A stretch of 64,000 bases of DNA from Lepidostoma basale (GCA_022606425.2 JAHDVF020001468.1:2458501-2522500); one strand, 5' to 3'; shown: positions 22,351-32,804, counted from the stretch's first letter. Numbers and translations: made by a program. Notes: a model not told the origin generated them from the letters alone.

Positions 22351-22683
22351 TTCTTAATTTTCTTTTCTATTCTAGTTTAATATGCTCACTGTAATTTACA
22401 CGGCTAATGCTAGTTCCGCAGAAATAGAAATTGTATTATTCATTGAATAAATATCAATATTACTAATAAAGAAATGCCAAATTTGAAATTTGTGAAAGTG
22501 TGAATAATTGCAAGTATTTAGTTTGTATGCATTGTGCTTAAATTGCTGATCATAATTATTATCTGTGTTGCTTAAATCATATCCCCGCTTATTGCTCTTA
22601 ATCGTTACGTGATGTAACGATTATTATATCTTTCATGATAAATTTTATAGATAAACCAAGAACAAATTCCACACCTTTTAATT

Positions 22684-22887
22684 TATAAGGATTAATTGTA
22701 TCTCAATAGAGACGAAGATGTAAATTGTTTTTTGGAACAGAATGTGGTGGCCGAGGCGCTTACAGCACTTATGACCTGTCATTGGTCGGGTTGAGCGATC
22801 GCTTTATGTTTAACAACATTCCCCATTCCGCATTTTTTTTCCTTATGACCACCACGTCTGACAAATTTTTGGAACTTGTATATATGG
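22684..22887 (+). repeat. dispersed repeat, family B
   Basis: It matches 4165-4360 in reverse orientation, from GGATTAATTGTATCTCAATA to TTGGAACTTGTATATATGG. The copies at 4165 and here share the TTAATCCTT/AAGGATTAA outer end, while the copies at 33682 and 34195 lack it. Confidence 0.75.
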
Positions 22888-22981
22888 TAGGATCCTTTTA
22901 ATTTAGTTAGTAACTACAAATTATGAAACTTTTACTAGTATATGTATATTCAAATGGTTTTTTAGTTTATGATTTTGTGTA

Positions 22982-23312
22982 TCAAATCAAATCAAATCAG
23001 TTTATTTCATCAAAAGACATGACATAATAAATTTTAAAGGCATCTGTTGAGAACAGGTAAAATAATATATTGTGTATAGTATACTACCAGAAACGCATGA
23101 GAGATGGTTCAACATTGGGAAGACAGAATACTCTCCAGAATTAAGAGTATTGTCTTCTGAACGTACTTTCACTAATATGAAAGACGTCGATCCCCGAGGA
23201 GACCGCGTTCACCAAATTAATTGCTTTCCCCACCGGTGTCACCAGAGGCGGGTTGGTTCTGGCGGCCGGTAGGTAAAACAATCTATGCTGTCGCTGTCGG
23301 AGATATCTTCGT
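22982..23312 (-). mobile_element. Jockey-like LINE, 3' end
   Basis: The (TTTGA)n tail at 22982-23000 is followed on the reverse strand by the 3' UTR with ACCTGTTCTCAACAGATGCC, then the end of the ORF reading RQHRLFYLPAARTNPPLVTP and DVFHISESTFRRQ. It matches 38457-38770. The 3' UTR and ORF end are conserved but the copy is 5'-truncated near 23312. Confidence 0.8.
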
Positions 23313-24208
23313 TGTAGTATCGATTCACCTAGTATCGATTCACCTGTTGGTAGATAAGACAATTCAATTACGCATGCTTCTAAACTGTACATATTTCCAA
23401 TTCGTCATCGCGTTATCTAATAGATTAAAGAGGTAACACCATGTATCCTACCTTATGTTAATATAATAGCAATTTTTACTTTAATTTTATCTATCAATCC
23501 ACACCTGTCACACCAATGCCGAATAAGAAGTCATTATCAATAATGTATTTGAAAGCTTAGAAAAACTTAAAGGGTTGACACTGGAATTACACAATTATGT
23601 TTTTTTTAAATGAATTTAAACACCTTTTTATATTTAATTTTCGAGGAATGGGCAGTGGAAAAGAGTGTGTTTTAGTTAATAAAAAATCACTAATCATTTT
23701 AAATAATACAATTTTATGCCGTTTATGAAAATAATTTTATTTTTTTCGTCGTATTTTAAATATTTCTCTTTCCTAAGATGTCTGCGAATCTTTGAAGTGT
23801 AAATATTTATATTTTCAATATACCTTTTTAAATTACGACAAAACTCATCTTTAATTGGAATTTTGGAAAAAAACACTAAGCCGTTTGTCACTTTATGTCG
23901 TGTATAGTAAAAATAATCCGTTTAAAATAAATACTCGTATATCTACAGACGGATTCGTTCTCTTAACCTTTTCTATTTCAAACATGTTTTTTAACATTCA
24001 ATAATTTTTTTAGCAATAGCGTATTTATTACAAAAATTCATCATGCAAACATTTTTTCGCAACTTGAACTCGGAAACTAGCTATCGCGGCGCTGACTATT
24101 GCTATATTTTGACTTAGATCTTCTGGCTTACAGAGGTTCAACTCTAAGACTATTTCCTCTTACATCTGAAGGAAATTTGATTTGATGGTTATTTTATAAG
24201 GGGACTAG
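23313..24208. other. AT-rich sequence; short repeat I piece near 24110
   Basis: No gene is seen. The words GATCTTCTGGCTTACAGAGG and TTCAACTCTAAGACTATTTC near 24117-24160 recur in part at 11687, 56485 and 59410, sometimes in reverse, so they belong to an unclassified dispersed repeat. Confidence 0.4.
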
Positions 24209-24736
24209 ATGTGTGACCCGGAGTGCTCTAAAGAGGTCGAAAGAAGACTCAGGGTTTATGGTAAAACCCTACATTTTCCTCGATCGGGAAATGCAAGACC
24301 AGTTAGTATTGGCATTGTAGAGAATGATATCAGTCTTATTATTTTAGAAAACAAGCTGGTTATACCGAGAAATCTGAATAAAAGAATGGTCCTTTACTTT
24401 CCAGCTCCAGAAAGGATACAATACAAGCTCTGCTGGAAGGTCTATAAGGCGTTGCATGGAATGGCACCAGCTTATATATCTGAACTCTGCATCAACGAGA
24501 ACCTGAATGCTAGACAGTCTACATTGCGATCAGCTAAGTCTTCTGCGATCGGTAGATTGACTGTGCCAAAACGCTGTCCAAGCACAAACTTTGGCGACCG
24601 AGCCTTCGCGGTAGCCGGCCCTTCAGCCTGGAACAGTCTTCCAGCAGACCTTAAGTGCATTGAGAATCAATCAGAGTTTAGATCGAGACTCAAAACGCAC
24701 CTTTTCAAATTATCATTTCCTGACAGGAAGGGCTGA
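24209..24736 (+). pseudogene. CR1/Daphne-like LINE, C-terminal RT frame
   Basis: This frame of 175 residues ends in RIQYKLCWKVYKALHGMAPA (from about residue 70), YISELC, then TLRSAKSSAIGRLTVPKRCP, FGDRAFAVAGPSAWNSLPAD and FRSRLKTHLFKLSF. This order (YKxLHGxAPxY ... FGxRAFxxAGPxxWNSLP ... FKxxLKTxLF) is the well-known C-terminal end of CR1/L2-type LINE proteins, after the RT palm. The first 65 residues do not look like that family, so the true element may begin near residue 66, or the copy is chimeric. The catalytic palm is absent. It has no intron or promoter signal. No host gene function should be assigned. Confidence 0.8.
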
Positions 24737-24910
24737 TCGATTTCGTCGGGTGCAGCCCTCATACTAAATATGTTTATATATATTTTTTATCATTATTATT
24801 ATTATTATCTAGTTGATAAAACGGAGCATCTTCTACAGCGCCCTTGAGATGAGCAATTCATAAAAATGGCGCTTTATAAATTATCCAATTTATTATTATT
24901 ATTATTATTT
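24737..24910 (+). mobile_element. CR1/Daphne-like LINE 3' UTR and (TTA)n tail
   Basis: After the stop codon come an internal (ATT)n stretch, the words GCGCTTTATAAATTATCCAA and the terminal (TTA)n to 24910. The copy on the other strand at 44578-45036 shares the whole arrangement. A simple-repeat tail is typical of the CR1-like group. Confidence 0.7.
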
Positions 24911-25587
24911 CGAGAACTGTTGCCAATAATACGTGTTCAGTAAATATCGAAATAAATTATTTGATTAAAAAAGTCTGTTTTTTTTCCACGTGCGATGAAT
25001 CATTTCTAGAATGTTTTAATGGAAGGCGTATTTGATTGTAGATAAGTATTTAAGCGTGAAGGCTTGATGTATCCCAGGCGTAGTGGAGTCATTAGGCCTA
25101 TTAATACCATTGCGCCCAAATGCTTAGTCACATTGCGGGCGTGTGTTTTCCTCGCAACTCTGACGCAATTCCCAATTTATTATTACCGGGTAGGTATTGT
25201 TATTCTCGCGTGCCCCTTAATCGCTCCCGATGGCTAATGAGTCAAGTGTGCGCTGACGGTGCCGCCAATTACCGCAGGACTCGTTAATTAATTGTCGTGA
25301 ATTTGGTCTAGTTCATTCCGCGCCATTCTAAGGTCCGGAGTGCGAACACGGCTGATGTTTCGTGACTGGAATGCAATGGCGACTTTACACGGAACGGACT
25401 GTGTACAAGCTCTTTTCGTAAATATTTAAAATATTTTTCATTTCGTTAATTAAACCCAGTTTCCAGTTTGTATCTCCGATAAGATTAATAGTAAACTTAG
25501 GTGAAATATGAAACAACGTGAAACTTAACATAAAATGTCTCTCTATTAATAACTTTTCGTAATTAGCCAACCATCACACTGAAAGAT
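24911..25587. other. unique sequence with an island at 25060-25380
   Basis: No gene or repeat is recognised. The part 25060-25380 is distinctly less AT-rich, includes TTAATTAATTG and CCAATTA sequences and matches nothing else in the window. It is one of the better candidates for conserved noncoding DNA. Confidence 0.4.
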
Positions 25588-25962
25588 CTTATTCTTCCTT
25601 GCTGTGGAACTGTGTGGTCTGTTTTCAGAGGTTTTTTCATCCTGTGAGGTGGGTGTCCAGCTGTCTTTCTATCTTTTATGAGGTCTTTCACGAGGACGAG
25701 TCCCGTGAGGCTGATTATGTAGTGCAATATAGGGGAGTCTAGTGGTGTCCATTCTTTTGAAATGATCGCACCATTCTTTGTCTACTACATCTTATAATGT
25801 CCTCAGCTTCACATATCTCTCTTATTCTGGTGTTCTTCATGCGATCTCTTAGTGTCGTGCCTGCTATAATCGGTATCTTCAACTCTGAAGTTCTCCGAAC
25901 TTGTTTGGTCCTGACTGTGCGTGCCCTTGTTTCAACGCCATATATGTTATTGTCTGAAAAAG
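25588..25962 (-). mobile_element. LINE family F, C-terminal RT remnant
   Basis: The reverse strand reads NNIYGVETRARTVRTKQVRR, TTLRDRMKNTRIREICEAED and IIRCSRQRMVRSFQKNG, then MDTTRLPYIALHNQPHGTRP and KR-KDSWTPTSQDEKTSEN after frame breaks. The pattern (GAETRxxT...LRxxxKxxIR...DIxRWxxxRxxRW...HxxRM) is the region after the RT palm in many insect LINEs. Other pieces of the family are at 28672-28766 and 58197-58415. Confidence 0.7.
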
Positions 25963-26924
25963 ATCGGTATTTTAATAAATATAACAACATTTAAATTTTA
26001 CAAGTTAATAATTGATTCATAATATTAAACAACCTCGAAGTACAAATAAACTTAACATTCAGTCCAATTATTTATATTTCTACAATCCTTATGTAATAAC
26101 AATTACCTCTAGACTTAACTCCATCCCTTTAATTAAGTTTTTAATTTATATTTTTTTATTATAAAATTTTGTTTTAAAAATTATACTGAGGAAGGAAGTC
26201 TGCGATTATGCGAGTACAAAAAAGTGTTGTCGAAATATAATGTTTTTCATAAGTTGTTCTAATGCAAACATAAGTTTTTATAAAAAAGTTATAAGCTAAA
26301 CAATGAAATGTTCTCTTGTTTACTCGTATAATATTTAACTCTACAGCAAGCCAACGGTTTTTAAAGTCAACGCTTAAAAAAATATTTCGTTTAATTCTAA
26401 TGTTTTTTTTTGTAACCGTGTTTTGTTTTAAATTCCTCTCTATTTAGTATTTGGGTCACACGGCGTCAGTGTGGTACCAGTTTCTGGTTTTCTGTTGCGA
26501 AATTCGCGTTTTAGTTCAAAGAGCTCTGTTTAATAATTGTATTAACGAGCCACGATACAGCTGCAAAGGGGTTGTAGGTTGTATCGTGTCATTTTCATAA
26601 TTTACACTCGATGAAACGTGACTGGTGGTAGGGAGGGTTTAGCGACCATGTTTTATGTATGAATGTTTAAAGTTCTGAGGGCTCCATGTTTTGAATATGA
26701 AGTGTTCTAATGTATGTGTGAAGCTAGATTCGCTTGTAAGTAAAGTTTACATTGCAATTATGAATTGATTTATCACGTTTCAAACGTTAATTCACTTGTT
26801 TTTTTTATTTGTATACTCTATTTTTCGTTTCCTGAAGATTTTAAACATAACGGGCTACTCTTATTATTATCTCGCTATTTATGACCCAACATTTTTTTGT
26901 TGTATTTTTAATTTAAATAGAGTA
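25963..26924. other. AT-rich sequence, no feature seen
   Basis: No gene, RNA or window-level repeat is recognised. Confidence 0.5.
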
Positions 26925-27170
26925 TAAACTATGTTTACTTGTCCACAAAGCCCTACATGGACAAGAATCGCACTATCTAACAGAAATTTGCAAGCCCATT
27001 GACCTGAACCCTCGGTAGTCGACGTTTCGATCTGTAGAGAAGAATCTATAAATAAAGAGACGACGAAGGAGTTTTCAGGAGCTCTCTCTCGAAGAGCGCC
27101 CTTAAAATGAATCTTCGGCATGTCTTCTTGAATGAACTTTTTCGGCAGGCGGTTCGCGTGCTATCTTAGA
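26925..27170 (+). mobile_element. CR1/Daphne-like LINE, decayed C-terminal fragment
   Basis: In one frame with stops the sequence reads LVHKALHGQESHYLTEICKP, then STFRSVEKNL and FQELSLEERP. It has the same order as VYKALHGMAPAYISELC and STLRSAKSS in the better copy at 24209. An open frame on the opposite strand (26879-27121) is only its shadow. Confidence 0.6.
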
Positions 27171-28193
27171 AGTAGAGGGACTGTTATAGGGCGCACCGGT
27201 GCCCTTTCGTCAGCTTCGCTCATGCAATCTCTTGGCCCGTCCCCCGTACATGCGGGACTGATGTTAAATGTAATTTTTAGCAGAACCAAAGGGACACCAA
27301 GCCACTTTTAATCTACATTAATCCTACTCTGACGCAAAATGTAATTTATTTATATATATTTTATCAAAATTAATCACGTGTGGCAATATTTTTCGGTAGT
27401 ATTTTGAATAAATTGTAGCAGCCAAATGGTTATATTGAAAGATTGCGCTCAATTTTTGAATCGTATTAAAATGTAAGAATAATGTCTATGTATTTTGCTT
27501 AAAATAAACGGATGACATCGCGAAAAGTTGTTCGTCCAACAAATATTAAAGTATTATAAAACTAATAACTGTCTTTGTAAGAATCTGAAGTCACGAGCAA
27601 TATTGTGGATCTCAAAGCTGTATTCCATTATAAATGTTTTCGCTTATTGGACAGCTACTTTCATAAGTTGTTTGTGTCAGTTTAGGTTATGATGATCACA
27701 TCACTCCTTTTCTGATCCCGTTGACAAAGTACTCCGCGGTACCGGGAGGAGTGTAAAACAACAAGGAACATTTACTAAGCGTTGAAGTTTTACATTTCTG
27801 TCAGAATTTGATTTAAATTGGACAGAAATGAACGTGTAATATGATTTGCGTCTAAAAATATACTTCTTTGCTTAATTTTGTCACATTCGCTTATTGCAGA
27901 CACATCTGCGACCAAATTCGTGATTCACGTTTGAATATTTACTCTGTATATATTGCATATCTTTGTGGCAAGAAGTTTTATGTCATAATGATTAAAACGT
28001 ATGGTATGTGTTCTTAAATTATTGTTTTAACATTTCATCATGTGTCTACCAAGGTGGGACATGTTACCCTATAATACGATTATATATCAAAACTACTAAA
28101 CACGGGTGTTTTAATTATAAAGTATAAATAACTAAATAAGGAATATTTTTTTTGTTTACATAACAACAAACTTTTACATAACGACAACAAACC
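27171..28193. other. unique sequence
   Basis: No gene or repeat is recognised in about 1 kb. A short GC-richer part lies at 27180-27260. Confidence 0.45.
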
Positions 28194-28470
28194 AAGGTGA
28201 CTGAGGTGGCTCTGAGGATGAGCGGATTGAAGTGGCGATTGGCTGGCCATGTCTGTCGGAGAACCGACGGCCGATGGGGGAGAGGAGTTCTGGAGTGGAG
28301 ACCGCGTATAGGATTCCGCAGTTGGACGTCCCCCTGCCCGCTGGACCGACGATCTGAAGAGGATTGCTGTACATGGTTGGATGGAAGCGGCAATGGATAG
28401 GGGGCGGTGGCGTGCTTTGGGAGAGGCCTACATTCAGCAGTGTATGACAGACGGCTGATGATGATGATAC
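28194..28470 (+). mobile_element. LINE family K, 3' end with (GAT)n tail
   Basis: The frame reads TEVALRMSGLKWRLAGHVCR, RTDGRWGRGVLEWRPR, then shifts to VGRPPARWTDDLKRIAVHGW, MEAAMDRGRWRALGEAYIQQ and CMTDG before a stop. The tail is a short GATGATGAT run at 28456-28468. One frameshift near 28312-28320 is the main defect, so this is a relatively young 5'-truncated copy. Confidence 0.8.
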
Positions 28471-28502
28471 ATAAAATAATCCTCTTCTAATTTATTGCTT
28501 CT

Positions 28503-28671
28503 TGAACAATGATGTAAAATTTTATATTACATTATTAATACGAATGAAAATGTCTGTCTCAAATGTCTTTGATTAGACATTTGATAATGCTTTAGACAGG
28601 CGAAACATGTAAACACTTAAAATATAATAAAACTTCTAGAAAACAGACGTTTTCATTCGTATTAATTACCT
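28503..28671. repeat. fold-back repeat, family C, with hammerhead-like hairpin
   Basis: The left part has GATGTAAAATTTTATATTAC and ACGAATGAAAATGTCTGT. The centre is TTGATAA (28581-28587), T, GC(T)TTAGACAGGC, GAAA (28602-28605), CATGT. The right arm is AAAATATAATAAAACTTC and TAGAAAACAGACGTTTTC. Compared with the family consensus the left arm is partly deleted, and the base after ACATGT is A instead of C. Confidence 0.7.
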
Positions 28672-28766
28672 CTTCTTCTTCCTTACTATAAGTAAATCTA
28701 TGTAGTCTCTTCTCCAGAGGGTTGCTCCTCCTGTGAGGTGAATTCCCAGCTGTCTTTCCATCTTTT
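28672..28766 (-). mobile_element. LINE family F, 3' fragment
   Basis: CTCCTGTGAGGTGAATTCCC and AGCTGTCTTTCCATCTT match the 3' part of the copy at 25588 (CATCCTGTGAGGTGGGTGTCC, AGCTGTCTTTCTATCTT). It abuts the family C fold-back. Confidence 0.6.
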
Positions 28767-29127
28767 TTTAACAAAAAATATATTATTTAGTTATCTTTTT
28801 CAAAATAGAATATGGGAAAAATAATTTTAAAAGTAGAATTTGTTTGTTTATATACTTATATCGGTAAACTTGTGTTTGTAGCAAATTTACTAGAAAACTT
28901 TATTTGATAATATTTAATAACACATTTTATCATTAAACACAATACACGATTAAACATGATATAAATATTCACCTGGCAATGTATTTATTTATATATTTGA
29001 ATTTTTTTTTCAACTTAATACTCAATATGTGTAATAAACAGGCAATAATTGAAACAGGTCATCCATCAATCAAATACCAAAGTAAAACTTTTTTGTTAAC
29101 TAGCGCCACTAGCGATGGCTTGTGGCG
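28767..29127. other. AT-rich sequence, no feature seen
   Basis: No gene or repeat is recognised. Confidence 0.45.
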
Positions 29128-29157
29128 TTCCCATCTACCTGTTGAGGTAGATGGGAA
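29128..29157. repeat. perfect 13-bp hairpin
   Basis: TTCCCATCTACCT (29128-29140) and its exact complement AGGTAGATGGGAA (29145-29157) are separated by GTTG. It is short and isolated. The arms are too short for a normal microRNA precursor. Confidence 0.7.
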
Positions 29158-29828
29158 TGTAGAGTGTAGGGTACAATAAGAATATGTATGTAGCAAAATT
29201 GCTGCACCATAAAATGAAGGGTTAAAAATCCAAAATAAATTGTCTTGCTCTATAAAGGGTTAGTTAGTACCTAACGTCCTCTGTTGCAGAGCTAACAAAC
29301 TTCGATGGCGTCACCACTTGAAGCGTGATAGTACCGTTTATTATAATACGCATATTGGAGTGCAACATCTTTGCTCCTTGACCCCTGCCACCCTCCCGGC
29401 CGCGGTAATCCGCCGGCGGATATAGTCTGGTGTCTTGAGGCGTTCCACGAATAATGACAATCACTTCACCGATCCTAATTCCAATCGGGCCAAGGCCACC
29501 GCGGACGACTCCACGTGATTTCAATTAATTGATGGAACATGTGACTATCGTATAGGATTCGCAGTCCTCGACATGCTCGTCTCCCACTTGCGTTATTCAT
29601 TCATGCGTAGGTACATCACATTTAATTATCAATGCAAATGCGTATCGCGTGAACAATCTGTTTTATCTAATTGTTTATGTACATATGTGTATTTACTCTA
29701 GACTAGGTACGTTCTTAAATAATTTTTAATCTTTCTGAAATTCCATTATCTGAATGTCTTAACATACCAATGATTGGTGTGACTTAACAGTTCATTATTA
29801 GAAATAATAAATAAATAAAAATTCCTTG
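29158..29828. other. unique sequence with an island at 29380-29600
   Basis: No gene is seen. The part 29380-29600 is GC-richer and matches nothing else in the window. An 86-residue open frame crosses it on the reverse strand (29264-29524), rich in Gly and Ile, without a known motif. Confidence 0.4.
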
Positions 29829-30005
29829 ATACGAATGAAAATATCTGTTTTCTAAAAGATTTATTATATTTTTCAATTTCATTTGATAATGCCTTAGCAA
29901 GGCGAAATATGTCATTACCATAAAATATAATGAAACTTCTAGAAAACACACGTTTTCATTCGTATTTATTATTTCATATTGAGTTTTACATCATTATTTC
30001 AGAAA
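29829..30005. repeat. fold-back repeat, family C, nearly complete
   Basis: One of the clearest copies. The left arm starts ATACGAATGAAAATATCTG (29829). The centre is TTGATAA (29883-29889), T, GCCTTAGCAAGGC, GAAA (29904-29907), TATGTC. The right arm runs AAAATATAATGAAACTTC to TTTTCATTCGTAT and then GAGTTTTACATCATTATTTC. The arms are complementary over about 45 bases. The hairpin GCCTT-AGC-AAGGC is perfect. No coding capacity. Confidence 0.75.
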
Positions 30006-30252
30006 CAGACATTCAACAGAGACAGACATTTAACAGACAGCAGCTACAAATCAATCAAAAACTCAGACGTACGTAGACACTGGACCAGGAACTGTGACAG
30101 ATATCACTTACCGAATGCACGAACAGAGACAGGACAATCAAGGATATTGAATAATGAACTGAAACTTTAAATGACCTTCTAAAAGACACAAAGAGTTTAA
30201 CTAGAAACCAATTTAAAATTTATCTGAAACATAATATAATTAGTAACATTTA
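30006..30252 (+). mobile_element. LINE, C-terminal RT remnant of CR1/Jockey type
   Basis: The frame reads SYKSIKNSDVRRHWTRNCDR, YHLPNARTETGQSR and, after a one-base shift, TLNDLLKDTKSLTRNQFKIY, LKHNIISNI and stop. This is the tR..YxLPxxRTxxGxxxI...LPxxxKxxxSxxxFKxxLKxxL end of CR1-like LINE proteins. Its 5' end starts at the edge of the fold-back before it. Confidence 0.6.
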
Positions 30253-31647
30253 AAAATGTTTCCATGCTATGTTCTTTGAAGTAAAATATTACATAGTATA
30301 CGTATACGAAACAAAAAAGTATATTTTGCTTAATGAGTCGTGAAATTCAGATTTCGTCATCTTTGGTATTACAATATGTTTGGAGTCCTTGCCGCTTCTT
30401 GGTTCACATTCCACGCCCTTTCCACTCGAGTTAATCCGATTCAACTTTAACCTATCAACACTTATTCCACTCAAGGTGATAATGCTTTCTTTCGACATTG
30501 CGTCGGTGTTATTTGGCGAAACAAATGTTAAAAATATACTTAATACGCAGTTTTTATTCAAGAATATTATGTTTCATTATTTACCGGGAGCAAAATGGAT
30601 GGCAACATGTTAATATATTTATACTAACAAACCTGAGGCATTCGCCAGAGGGTTACCCGAGCAATGTGTATTGTATGCTTATCCAAAATACACCAACTTA
30701 AATAGGTTAAAATCAGATTGTATATTACAATTGTAAACATTCCTTAAGAGTTTCAGTCGTTTGTACACTTTCGGGGTTCTAAAACGGATTTTGTTAAATC
30801 TCTCTTCAACTTTGAACTATGCTGAAAACTCTCGCTTTCGTTTTAATTTTTAATTCGCGTTCTGAGGGAGAGCCTACCTTTTATTTTATTTACCAATTTT
30901 TATTTTTTATTTTTTATTAGTCTAGTCTGATTTATAATTTTGCGAGTTTTCTAAAACTGTGTCCATTCACCCGTGGCAGACCCATGGTTTACTAATTTAC
31001 TTTTGGTCTCGGATTCTTGCAAAGGGTTCAATTAAAGTTTTGTGCCTCGGTTCGATTTTCTTTTGTGCCCCAAATATTAAATTAATGGAACTTGCTTTAA
31101 CTCATTGCTTTGGAAGTAACCGAAGTCTTCGTTCTCTTTTTTTATGTATATTATTATTATTATTATCTATGATGAATGTTTTCGCCATTTTGTGCTCTGC
31201 GCTCCCATTCATCTGAAGCTTGGCAAATTTTGGGTTTTAATTAAAACCGAAATGAGAAATCTCTTCATCGTTGGAATTTTCACAAAAGATTTTTCAAAAT
31301 GGAAATAATTAAATACGTTTTATTTAATATATTTATTTTATCATAGATCAATGTAAAAATGTTCATTCATATGAAATATTTTTGTACATCTTATTTTATT
31401 CGGAATTTTTTTGTCTGTACCTATAATAAAACTCCTTTAAATATCGTGTAGATGAACTTTATTCAACTTAGGCTTTCTTAATTATATCGTTCTATCTTTT
31501 AATATCCAACGTCTTCTGGTTTAAACCTTTCTTTTATCTTAATTTGGACAGCAATTTTATAAAATGTAGTCATGTTTATTTTTCAGTAAACTCTTTTATT
31601 ATATCGTAATATTTTTTTGTTTTATTTTTATTATTATAATTTTTTCT
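30253..31647. other. AT-rich sequence, no feature seen
   Basis: About 1.4 kb with no recognised gene or repeat. Open frames at 30289-30561 (-), 30380-30701 (+) and 30959-31216 (+) show no motif. Confidence 0.45.
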
Positions 31648-31880
31648 GTATACAACAGGTCGTTTGAACCCAATTACTGTAACATGTACATTGTTTTTAA
31701 GCTATTACACTGATTCTCATGACATATGATAGGTAGCTTATTTATCGCTATTTGATTGTCACGTGAATTCTACACCAGACCATAGACAGTGTCACAATCA
31801 CACTGCCATCGCCGGGTATCGAACCCGGGACCTTCGGTATGACAGTCGGAGCTCTTACCACTCTGCCATGAAGTTCGCTA
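31648..31880 (-). mobile_element. tRNA-type SINE E, GTATAC-tail class
   Basis: The reverse strand has the A-box-like TGGCAGAGTGG, the B-box-like GGTTCGATACC, GTGATTGTGACACTG and a 3' end AACGACCTGTTGTATAC. This 3' end differs from the GTAAAGAGCGATTC end of the copies at 15452 and 57640 and equals that of 56711. It lies 30 bases from a LINE fragment in the same orientation. Confidence 0.8.
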
Positions 31881-31911
31881 TTAATATTATGTTCTTAATA
31901 ATATTATGTAT

Positions 31912-32066
31912 CTTCTTCTTCGAGTGCCATATTAGGTCCCCCCGACGTCGGCTATCACCCTGGGGTAGGCCTCTCTGTCCTGTGCCAGACGAAACAATTC
32001 CCCCACCTTCGGATTTCCGGTCTACTCCTTTATATATTCTCGAGCCAGGACATCTGAGGTCTGGGG
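31912..32066 (-). mobile_element. LINE, GRRxxSWLRN type, 3' fragment
   Basis: The reverse strand contains TGGCTCGAGAATATA, GTGGGGGAATTGTTTCGTCT, GTGATAGCCGACGTCGGGGG and the GAAGAAGAAGA tail. It matches 61995-62148 closely (GTGATAGCCGACGTCGGGGG is identical). Confidence 0.7.
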
Positions 32067-32342
32067 TTAATATTATGTATATTGTACATTAATCTGTTAA
32101 ACATAACGGAGGAATTAAAACTACGTTAAAAACGAAAAGAGTGAAATACAAACGAAATTTTATGTAATATTAAAGGGAAAAGGTCCACGGTTCTATGACT
32201 TGAAAAACTGTGTGATGGCTACACTTTTAAGTTTCTATCTAAGGGACATTGGTTCCCAGCAAAAACTGTAATATTTTTCTGGGTACACGGGATGCCTCTT
32301 GGTCCATTAATGCAATAGTTTCTCGTTGCTTTCCACATTTTT
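32067..32342. other. AT-rich sequence, no feature seen
   Basis: No gene or repeat is recognised. Confidence 0.45.
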
Positions 32343-32534
32343 GTATTCAATTGGTTATTTGAACTCAATTTACTGTATACAATTTCTAGCTATTGATTCT
32401 CATGACATGATACGGTAGATCGCCATTTTTAAGCCACGTGAATTCTACCAGATCAATGACAGCTTTTTTTTTCGTACTGCCGGGAATCGATACCGGGACC
32501 TTCCGTGTGCTGTTGCCACTCTGCCACGAAGACC
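32343..32534 (-). mobile_element. tRNA-type SINE E, decayed
   Basis: The reverse strand keeps TCTTCGTGGCAGAGTGGCA, a changed B box (GGTATCGATTCC), and a GTATAC-class end (GTATACAGTAAATTGAGTTC). The central GTGTGATTGTC block is replaced by a short A/T run near 32465. Confidence 0.7.
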
Positions 32535-32549
32535 GTTTATTTAAGATAA

Positions 32550-32789
32550 TATGGTCCATAATTTTGGTAGAAACACTATGATACTTCAACATTATTAACT
32601 GTTAAAATATAAAACGCTGTATATGGTACCACAATTTTTTATTTTTTTTATTTTAACAGTTGAAAAAAATATTGTAACTCCTGATGATGTCAACATAAGT
32701 TGACGAAACAGTTGTCGCGAAAAATAAAATGAAAATAAAAATTGTGATACCATAAACAGCGTTTTATATTTTGACAGTTAATAAAGACA
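32550..32789. repeat. fold-back element with hammerhead-like centre
   Basis: The left side starts TTTTGGTAGAAACACTATGA and an arm with TAAAATATAAAACGCTGTAT and GGTACCACAATTTT. The right arm is AAAATTGTGATACC, ATAAACAGCGTTTTATATTT. In the centre, on the + strand, lie ATTGTAACTC, CTGATGA (32681-32687), T, GTCAAC-ATAA-GTTGAC, GAAA (32705-32708), CAGTTGTC, GCG. The hairpin arms are complementary over about 45 bases with small differences. No protein is encoded. The flanks match those of 49140-49430 and 62224-62424. Confidence 0.75.
32671..32730 (+). ncRNA. hammerhead-ribozyme-like motif, best-preserved copy
   Basis: The order is CTGATGA, stem II GTCAAC/GTTGAC with loop ATAA, GAAA, then a stem III of ACA/TGT with loop GT, then C at 32716 as the would-be cleavage position. 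The base before CTGATGA (C) can pair with the first base after the site (G), which is weak support for stem I. This is the type I hammerhead layout. The deviation is one extra U (32688) between A9 and stem II, present in all relatives in this window. Whether it cleaves cannot be told from sequence. I call it hammerhead-like only. Confidence 0.5.
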
Positions 32790-32804
32790 ATAATGTTTTA
32801 ATTA

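Noticed and set aside
29145..29157. let-7-like seed (TGAGGTAG) in the small hairpin
   Set aside because: The arms are only 13 bp and the rest does not match let-7; the seed match is a coincidence.
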